A model generated the notes under the pieces. It saw only the letters and a list, made by a program, of their open reading frames with translations. It did not search any database and had not been told where the DNA came from. From contig SGPM01000450.1 of the NCBI GenBank assembly GCA_004802725.1, positions 1 through 18,063 of the forward strand: a stretch of 18,063 bases of DNA, in the 5' to 3' direction. Below, one piece after another: positions 11,339 to 18,063 of this stretch. Made by a program: the position numbers and the translations under genes. Within the stretch, counting starts at the first letter, position 1. Each line of letters begins with the position of its first letter. Origin of the DNA: Antrodiella citrinella. Its lineage: Eukaryota; Basidiomycota; Agaricomycetes; Polyporales; Steccherinaceae.

Positions 11339-12940
11339 GTCATCGATCGTATGCTCGGGTGCCAATATGGGAAATCAGCATTCCTCTGAAAGTCAACAGA
11401 GTCACTTGGGCGGCGAACCCTTGTCTGAAAAGGCTCGCAAAACGATGATAGCGACTTAGGTCCAACAGGGCAAAGAAAAGACATACTACAGACGCGACTC
11501 GGAATTGGTCGACACACTGCGGTAGAACGAAGCACCAGAGGGGAATAGCTAAAGTTTAGATACACTCAGAAGGCCTACGTTTCTCTTTCGGAACCAGGTG
11601 TGGTTATACAGTTACTAAGTGCGAAACAAGAGCTGGTACTTAGAGCGGAGGTCCAGTGAGGACTCGGTCTGTATCGTCGGGAGAGGAGGGCTTCCAAATA
11701 TCGGCAGATGCCGCGGCGTATTGTGCGCGACCGCCGACCGTCTGTCATTGTCAACCTAGATGCCAACATCCTATCCTATACATATCTACTATTCGTGCAC
11801 GTCCGAGTCCATGATCAAAACCCGGCTAGCAATGTCAGAAGATATTAATTCCGAGATATCGATAATCGTCATGCGGAACACTGAACAATATCATGGTTGA
11901 GGCATGGAGGCCAGAGGTGTCGAAGGAGGGGCGACTGCAATGTCTGCGAGGTTGTCACCGGTACGCCGTATCTTAACCTGGCAATTTAATACATGGACTA
12001 AACCCGTACTGAAGACAGAACACATTTCACCGCGCTGCTGTATATACAAACTTGCAAGATTCCTGTCTTACACGACATGGTGCCCCGTATCGTCTCTGTC
12101 TCGCGCATCACATTCCTCATGCTGCTGAAGACTATTTCGCATCTCTCTCAGCATCTGCATCCAACGATCCAAATCTAACTTTCTTGTAGAGTTCAGCACA
12201 TTGGTTCATGCATCGGGTGGTTCGTGGCCCGCTGCAGAGGGCGAGGTCTTTGGTTCATTGCTATCCTCAGAGATTTGCGAAACCGTGACCCGGTGTTCCC
12301 AAGTTCGTGGAGGACAACGTCTTATTATTTGATTGACCGCCACGTAGCCCTTGTATGCGTTCAGAAGAGGTCACTCACATCATCTCCCGTTGTAGTGTTG
12401 GAAACTCTCCTGCTGAGCTCTCAGGTCAAGCATACCCGGAATTGACACGTTCATAGTGTGTACTTGAGCCATATGCATGTGGAGTCAAAATCGTACGTTG
12501 AAGTCCGCATCTGCTCACCGAAAGGAAACATCGTACAAGAAACAGAAACGCCAGCAAACGGTAAGTTTCATACACATTGATATATTCATTCGCACTGAAT
12601 AATAGGGCCAGATACGTCTGACCCTGTATGCGTCTATGTGATTGAAGACATCCACTTATAGCCGTTCGCACATGTACCACCACGCTTCGAATAATACAGT
12701 GTCACCTTCAGAGCCGATGCGTCAAAATATCTGAGTTTGGGGCAGCAAATCTTCTGCATATTTTCAGCTTCCGACTCCCAAGGACAACATCTGACAACAT
12801 GCATCCATTCATGTGGCGCGGCGTACGCGTATGTAAATATGTATCTCTTATTCAACAGCGTCTCGCATCGTTCTTTCTGATGGTCTACAGGGTGGATATA
12901 GATACCGATTACATACTACGGCATCAACTCGTACTATAAG

Positions 12941-12946
12941 TATAAA
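12941..12946 (+). promoter_or_regulatory. TATA box of the first P450 gene
   Basis: TATAAA lies 59-64 bases before the ATG at 13005 and is followed by a CT-rich leader just upstream of the ATG. Position and context match the TATA boxes of the phosphoglucomutase and protease genes. Confidence 0.65.
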
Positions 12947-13004
12947 ACTCCCAGCTCACGGTGAATGCTAATATGCATTCTTTGTCTTCTTTACTCTCAT
13001 CGAG

Positions 13005-15229
13005 ATGACACTGCTGCTTGTGCCGGGGCTCGTACTATTGCTATGGCTCGCAAGCCGTTTGCGGAAGATAGGCACAAGAGAAGTTGGTCTTCCTCCCGGT
13101 CCTCCCACGCGACCCCTACTCGGCAACTTGCTCGACTTCTCTGGAAAAGAAATATACATCCGGTGAGACAAGATTGCACATGATTTCTTTTAAAAGGTGC
13201 TAATAGAGTCCTACAGCATCACTGAATGGGCGCAGGCTTATGGTGAAATATATTCGGTGCGTAGCATTAGCTTTCATTTATAGTCTAGTTCTCAAACTAT
13301 TCGCCTGCAGTTGAAAGTCGGGTTCAACACAGTCGTCGTGTTGTCCGGTCCCAAAGCGATCCACGAATTATTGGACAAACGCAGCGCCTCCACGGCCAAC
13401 CGACCACCATTCTACTTCGCCGATATCGTTTTGGATGGGCTTGACATGGGTTTCCGGTCTTACGGTGCGACCGACTCGGAAGTTAACGCGCCTCATCGAG
13501 GATTGAAATATTGACGTCCGTGTTTAGACGCGACATACAAGATCATGANACGCTCGATTTCGACTTTGCTCAGTAAAGAAGCATGTTCTGGTCATCTTCA
13601 AGTGCAGCAGGCCGAGATCTCGCAGCTGATGTATGACATATTGAAGCGTCCCGAGGTGAGGTGTTTCATAATCACAGTGTTGTTTCGTACTCACACTCAN
13701 TTCAGGCGTACTTTACACTTGCTGAACGGTTCTCCATCTCAGTCATCGTCGCTGTTGTCTTTGGTATACGATGTCCCCGTCATGAAAGCAGTCCTATCGC
13801 GGAGTTNTCTCGTCTTCAGGAAGAATGGGAGTACATGATTACTCCGGGACACCATCCTCCCCTCGACCTGCTCCCCATCCTGCGCTACGTACCTGAGCGT
13901 TGGGCAAAGTGGAAAGGCATTTCTCGCGACCTCAAACAAAGGCAAGACANGTTATACTATGGGCTTCTCGAATCCTGCGAGAAAAGAATTCAGAACAACA
14001 CTCAGAATGGGTGCTTCATGGAACAACTTCTGCAGGAGAAAGAGAAATACGGATTGACGCGCGACATGNTTGCGTGAGTCGCATCATCAATTCATTCCGT
14101 TCTTGCCCCTACTGACTGTGAGACGGGCTCTTAGGCACGTTGGAACGAACTTGCTACAAGGAGGATCTATTACNACCACCTCGTTCTTGCGGACGCTCAT
14201 TTGCTGTTTGGCCCTTCGTCCTGATATTCAGCGACGCGCGCATGAGGAGTTTGATCGGGTTGTGGGCGCTGCTAGAACGCCCGACCTCGAAGACCTTGAG
14301 CAACTGCCGTACATACGTGCCATCATCAAAGAAGTGAGCGACATTCCCTACAAATTGCGANAAGCATGCTCAACGGNTTATCGCAATGCAGGCTCACCGC
14401 TTTTGTCCTGCAGCTCCGTACGGTCTACCTCATTATTCCACCTCCGAAGAGACCGTCAGTATTTTGTAGTCTGCTTCTGATTCTATNTTTCTCATTCTGA
14501 TTAACAGTACGGGGAATACGTGATCCCAAAGGATTCGCTCCTTGTAATGAATATATGTAAGTACTGCAGAGTTTATTCTCTNTGCAAACTTACGTCGTTG
14601 CCACAGACGGTCTCTACCACGACGAAAACGCGTACGCTCGTCCGACTGAATTCGACCCGGACCGATTCATGGACTCAGAGTTCGGTACAATACCTGGGAC
14701 AGATGACTCTGATCGTCGTCATGATTTNCACTTCGGCGCAGGAAGGGTAAGCACGTAATTGATTTGCAAGAGTGGAGTTATGTTGACTGAGTTTTCTCGC
14801 GCAGCGAATTTGCCCTGGTATGTTCCTTGGAAACAACTCAACGGTAAGATTTCTTTTTGTGATGGTGTACGTTCCTCACTGAACGCTGGGTCCTTGTCGC
14901 GCAGATGATCGCCGCTTTGAATGTGATATGGGGCTTCGAGTTCAGAGNGGCCAAAGATCCGAAGACAGGTCAAGCATACCAAGTGGATCCAAATGTGTTC
15001 ACAGAGGTGCTCACTTCGATACGAGTATGTCAATCAAGCTGACGAATAATCTGGTGTACTTGCATAGGGATTCGTTATCGGCTGTGTCGAGTTCCCTGCA
15101 GACATCCGTCCGCGCTCTGAAACACACAGTAGCTTGATCCGATCGCAGTACGCAGCAAACCGAGGCGTACTGCAGCAGTTCGAACATGAACTCTCGCAGG
15201 AGGATGTCGAGTTTGTTCGGTCGTGGTGA
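13005..15229 (+). CDS. Cytochrome P450 monooxygenase, E-class group I, complete
   Basis: Twelve exons in consistent phase give 539 residues: 13005-13162, 13217-13256, 13311-13464, 13528-13655, 13706-14073, 14135-14333, 14392-14454, 14508-14556, 14607-14746, 14805-14843, 14905-15024 and 15068-15229. An N-terminal hydrophobic anchor (residues 2-16) precedes the LPPGPPT hinge, indicating an ER-bound microsomal P450. The K-helix ExxR is E349-A-H-R352, the PERF-type segment is FDPDRF, and the heme loop is FHFGAGRRICPG with Cys436. The substrate is unknown. Two conserved positions differ: the I-helix reads GGSITTT (Ile295 where Asp is usual) and the C-helix Trp is Tyr121. Seven ambiguous bases fall in codons, including the expected C-helix Arg125 codon (A-N-A). 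Without removing intron 3 (13465-13527, donor GTGCGA) the frame stops early, so that join matters. Confidence 0.9.
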
Positions 15230-15877
15230 TTCGTTGACACTCTACATAGTACATTCGTTGATACGTTGGTAGACCATAGATCCGAGTCGGATTTTCCTCG
15301 TTGATACTTTGGGGATATCCATTGAGCATTATTCAGACATGTACAAGTATTTTCCGAGCAAGTAAGGATAGGCTCGAGGGTGGAACGCAAGTTCTCGAGC
15401 GCTTGCGATATTATCGCGATGCAGGATCGGAGTTTGAAATGACGACTATGTCGATATTTGCGTGTCCGTGCATCGGCGGCCTCGCTGTTTTTGATTCGCT
15501 CGTTCATCTTGAACATGATCCATGAGATCTGCATGAGCTGAGGACAGCCGTTTACGTGATCCGTCCTAACGTGTCTCATTATTATCATCGCTCACTGGCA
15601 ACCTGGTTCAACAGGAGGTCGGCGAATTCGACTTGGTCTCGCTGAGCTGAACGTTCGAGTTGTGAGCTCTTTAATCGTGTCTGTGCTGACTCAGGACTGA
15701 CCCATCTATGTCAGCTCTGCAATGTACAACATCGGTCAACCAACTAAAAGAACCATGCATATGTTGCTAGACAAAACCTCGCACGGCGCCGCAGTTCAGT
15801 GCGCTCTCGCGCTTCCGCGCCCCTCGCTCACTGAACAACTGTGGTTAGCTCTTACAGATCTTCAATCTGCGCCCTGA
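15230..15877. other. Spacer between the two P450 loci
   Basis: These 648 bases follow the stop of the intact P450 and precede the first recognisable coding remnant of the second. I find no P450 N-terminal features (anchor, proline hinge, C-helix) here, so the 5' part of the second gene appears to be missing. A hairpin-forming inverted repeat lies at 15794-15836. Frames on either strand show no domain. Confidence 0.5.
15794..15836. repeat. Inverted repeat with 8-bp arms
   Basis: GTTCAGTG (15794-15801) pairs perfectly with CACTGAAC (15829-15836) around a 27-base GC-rich spacer. It lies just before the first coding remnant of the P450 pseudogene. Confidence 0.5.
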
Positions 15878-17221
15878 GATGTGTGGGTCAAGAAGACTTG
15901 GTTGTGTTACTGGGGCGCTGCCGTTTCATACAGAGCCGTGAACCAGCTCATCTATTTTGTATTCCCAACCCGCGATAAGTACTCAGTGGCGAAGGCTGGG
16001 AGAGATGTCGATGGTATAGTCCATGCAATCGACGAGGGAACCGGGTGAGTCGTCGCTCAATAGAGCATATCTTATACGCTGGATTAAATGCAACATATAG
16101 TGCTACGAGCGCGATCTCCCATATTCTTGTGCCATTCCTCAAATTGCTTCCTGCCGCCGGTGGCGCCGCAAAGTACTTGAATCAGTTTACAGATGACATT
16201 ACTATATCCCATCGTATCTTCGTAACCACCAGAAGTTCGGATCCCCAGCCAAAATTCAAGCGCTGATCGAGAAATCCTGGCTCCTCATTGGCTTAGAAGC
16301 CCATTTTACCAACTTGTGGTGGTTCCGAAGATACCGTGAGATATAGTACAAGAGAACGTATTAAGGCTGGTACTGTATCGAAGGATCTGTTCTGCTACCT
16401 TGTAAGTGCTGTACACGAGTCAAGAATCATCTGCTCAAGTCATCAAATATATCATTACGGAAGATGATTCTGTAGACGTTAGACCGTCCCAAGATCCAGC
16501 TGCGGCTGACGGTGCTCTCGCCGTCATTGCTGGCTCTGACACATCTGCAATAGCTCTTTCGCACGTGTTCTACTTTCTGCTACGCAATCCCTGGTGCATG
16601 GCACGTCTGGTGAAGGAGATAGACGGATTCCCCGACGGCGACGATATCGTGGGTTACTCAAAATAAGCAGAGATGTCCTATCTGAATGCATGCATGTAGG
16701 TTATTCGGTCTTGATGTGACTTCTAGGCTCTATATTGATCACGATGTTTATCCCAGGAACGAAGCTGTGCGTTCAAGTTTATACCCACCCGTTCAGGCAG
16801 GTGTGCCGGAGGGTTGAACGCGGGCCTAGAGGCAAGATGATCGCGTCGTAGTAAGGGTCGAACATTAGCAGTGTTTCACGACAGCTTGACTTCAGAGTCC
16901 AGACTGACACCATCTTCATGCAATTTCGTGCCTGAAGAGACTCAAGTATCGGTTCACATCCCGCTTCTCCAGCGAGATCCTCGCTACTTTCCAATTCTGA
17001 ATCAGTTCTGGCCCGACCGTTTCCTCTCTCAAGGTACTTATACTCTCCCCTCGGGCGACACAATCTCTCATAACGAGATTGTTTTCGATCGAAGCCTGTT
17101 CCAACCCTTCTCTGCGGGCCCTCAGAACTGCGCTGGTCGAGTCATCGCACAGCAGGAAATGCGCGCGATCATTGTGCGGTCTTGTGCATCAGCAAAGCTG
17201 CGAGCATCTAATCGGTCCTAA
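15878..17221 (+). pseudogene. Degenerate cytochrome P450 of a different subfamily
   Basis: Ordered P450 pieces remain but no open gene. A first exon-like piece (15878-16044) joins through a normal 56-nt intron to 16101-16203 (FLKLLPAAGG, YLNQFTDD), then a KDLFCYL segment ends at 16401. The I-helix AGSDTSA is intact near 16540, as are the K-helix EAVR near 16761 and the heme loop FSAGPQNCAGR near 17110-17145. Lesions are an intron (16402-16459) lacking an acceptor AG, an in-frame TAA at 16664-16666 inside the conserved SK-AEMSYLNAC block, an apparent 2-bp deletion near 16806-16808 shifting frame before RRVERG, and an intron from 16851 whose acceptor reads AA at 16922-16923. The N-terminal half is missing, and the C-terminus ends about 30 residues after the heme cysteine. 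It resembles basidiomycete P450s often annotated as tryprostatin B 6-hydroxylase-like, unlike its intact neighbour. Confidence 0.85.
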
Positions 17222-17329
17222 TGGACCCAGATTAGGACGAATAGGACGTTAGCGGTAGGACGACCGTTAGGAGTGTGCTCATAGTTTTCGTTAGGAACTG
17301 TTAGGAGTGGGCACCGGCTCTGGGTCCCA
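17222..17329. repeat. TTAGGA-rich block with inverted ends
   Basis: The block starts with TGGACCCAG and ends with CTGGGTCCCA, which are inverted complements over at least 8 bases. Between them TTAGGA or TAGGA occurs six times in about 75 bases (near 17232, 17242, 17256, 17267, 17291 and 17301), often preceded by G or C. An outer dyad TCCTAAT/ATTAGGA at its left edge overlaps the pseudogene stop. No matching 3-5 bp target duplication is seen. It could be a small miniature element or a degenerate satellite fragment. Confidence 0.5.
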
Positions 17330-17467
17330 GTCATTGTCAAAGAAAAACATGATTGCATTGATTCTACTGACTACAGACATTCCGAATCTATAAGACAAAC
17401 ATGGAAAGATTGCGAGCGAATGAATATGGGCGTAAAATGACAATCGATTGTCGGAGAATACTACCCT

Positions 17468-17737
17468 CTAGCGGCACGTAATTACACATACAACCTGCGT
17501 GGTACGCGAGCGTACTGTACCACCAAGACGGTGAGGCGCACAATAGGCGGTGTCCTCTTGGCAGCGTCAATGCTGAATGGATGTTGACTCACCAGTAGCA
17601 CCCTGCATCGCAAGAACTTCACCACTCGCCTTCTCCCTCACTTTATTCCCACTTCCTGTAGAGACCACAACACCCAGTCCACAAACACCGTTCTTCGAAC
17701 TTGTTGCATTCTGTATCATGTTGAGGCTTGAAACCAT
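17468..17737 (-). CDS. Weak candidate for a small two-exon gene
   Basis: On the minus strand an ATG at 17737 opens 48 codons to a good GTGAGT donor (intron 17592-17515, 78 nt). The acceptor GGTACAG keeps frame for 15 more codons and a TAG, giving 63 residues. The product is Gly/Ser/Val-rich in its middle (GLGVVVSTGSGNKV), with no domain I recognise and no signal peptide. An ATG-started frame of 68 codons runs antisense at 17577-17783, so coding strand is uncertain. Only the clean splice phase supports this; it may be chance. Confidence 0.2.
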
Positions 17738-18063
17738 TGCAGTCGGAATTCAGGAGGGCTGGATGTCGACAGGACCAAGATAGGACGATGGAGAAGATGT
17801 CCAAGTGAAAATCTTCTGGCCGCAAAAGCGCTGGCGGCATCGGCGGTATCTGAAACTTTCTGTATGCCGGCTCTGTACCGAGTGGTAGACGGCTTCGGTG
17901 CAGCTTTAATCTCCGACCTATTTTTTGGACTTTCGACTTTGTTGCCACCATTACCACCTTCACTTATGCTAACTCTTGCTAGGTCTCGCACTATCCTCAA
18001 CAATCCGAACTTGCGAAACGGTCACATATAGACAGTACGACACACTCCTCATTCAAGATGGCG
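17738..18063. other. Right-edge region, no gene supported
   Basis: Two overlapping minus-strand frames (17643-17963 and 17716-18003) cross this stretch but show no motif, and their overlap argues against both being coding. Nothing else is visible before the window ends. Confidence 0.4.

Larger units (their letters stand above)
9925..13004. other. 3.1-kb region without a supportable gene
   Basis: No open frame here exceeds about 100 codons, and those seen (for example 10349-10630 minus, 10434-10667 plus, 11278-11565 minus) show no recognisable domain and no consistent splice pattern. No transposase, reverse transcriptase, tRNA or rRNA motif is visible. The ends hold the protease promoter (left) and the P450 promoter (right). 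Inside are short dyads (10214-10227, 11077-11086, 11321-11338) and a small tandem repeat (11274-11294). It may be decayed transposon or pseudogene sequence, a noncoding RNA locus, or ordinary intergenic DNA. Confidence 0.55.

Noticed and set aside
12080..12345. Possible two-exon gene after a TATATACA motif (ATG at 12078)
   Set aside because: The first frame ends after 33 codons and no donor joins it in phase to the next open stretch.
9925..13004. Transposon, CRISPR or phage-type systems in the gene-poor region
   Set aside because: No transposase, integrase or reverse transcriptase motif, no regular repeat-spacer pattern and no long terminal repeats were seen; the genome is eukaryotic.
13311..13514. 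In-frame stop in the first P450 at 13512-13514, suggesting a pseudogene
   Set aside because: A 63-nt intron (13465-13527) removes the stop and joins two P450 segments in correct frame and expected order; every later exon also keeps phase.
17222..17329. Solo LTR or telomere interpretation of the TTAGGA block
   Set aside because: TG...CA termini are present, but there is no target-site duplication, primer-binding site or polypurine tract, and the units are TTAGGA rather than a regular TTAGGG array.

Overview
The window is nuclear DNA of a filamentous basidiomycete, most likely an Agaricomycete. Genes are split by many 43-82 nt introns with GT(G/A/C/T)NGT donors, lie on both strands and are closely packed. 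The encoded proteins have the basidiomycete form of their families. Twelve isolated ambiguous bases show that this is draft-quality sequence. I rebuilt exon joins by eye from frame, splice sites and known family motifs.

Left and centre (1-9924) is a housekeeping block. It holds the 3' part of an RXT3-type histone-deacetylase-complex subunit (+), convergent with the 60S ribosomal protein L11/uL5 gene (-). RPL11 is divergent from a small fungal hypothetical gene resembling DUF6914 (+). Next come a complete nine-exon ATP/ADP-dependent NAD(P)H-hydrate dehydratase (+), a complete phosphoglucomutase (+) with a GC-AG intron, and a complete secreted M43B metalloprotease (-), which is convergent with phosphoglucomutase. 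These genes do not form a pathway; their adjacency looks like ordinary chromosomal order.

From 9925 to 13004 there is about 3 kb with no gene I can support. It contains small palindromes and short repeats, and the promoter of the protease at one end and of a P450 at the other.

The right part (13005-17221) is a small cytochrome P450 locus. The first is an intact 12-exon P450 of 539 residues with unusual C-helix and I-helix substitutions; all ambiguous bases of the window fall in it. The second is a decayed P450 of a different subfamily, with a missing N-terminus, a nonsense codon, a frameshift and two lost splice acceptors. It ends beside a small TTAGGA-rich block with inverted ends. The last 700 bases hold only a weak small-gene candidate.

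I found no evidence for a wholly new system. The most informative oddities are the divergent P450 active site, the P450 pseudogene and its flanking repeat block, the GC-AG intron, the three ACGCGT boxes in the first phosphoglucomutase intron, and the duplicated branch-point motif in the last RPL11 intron.
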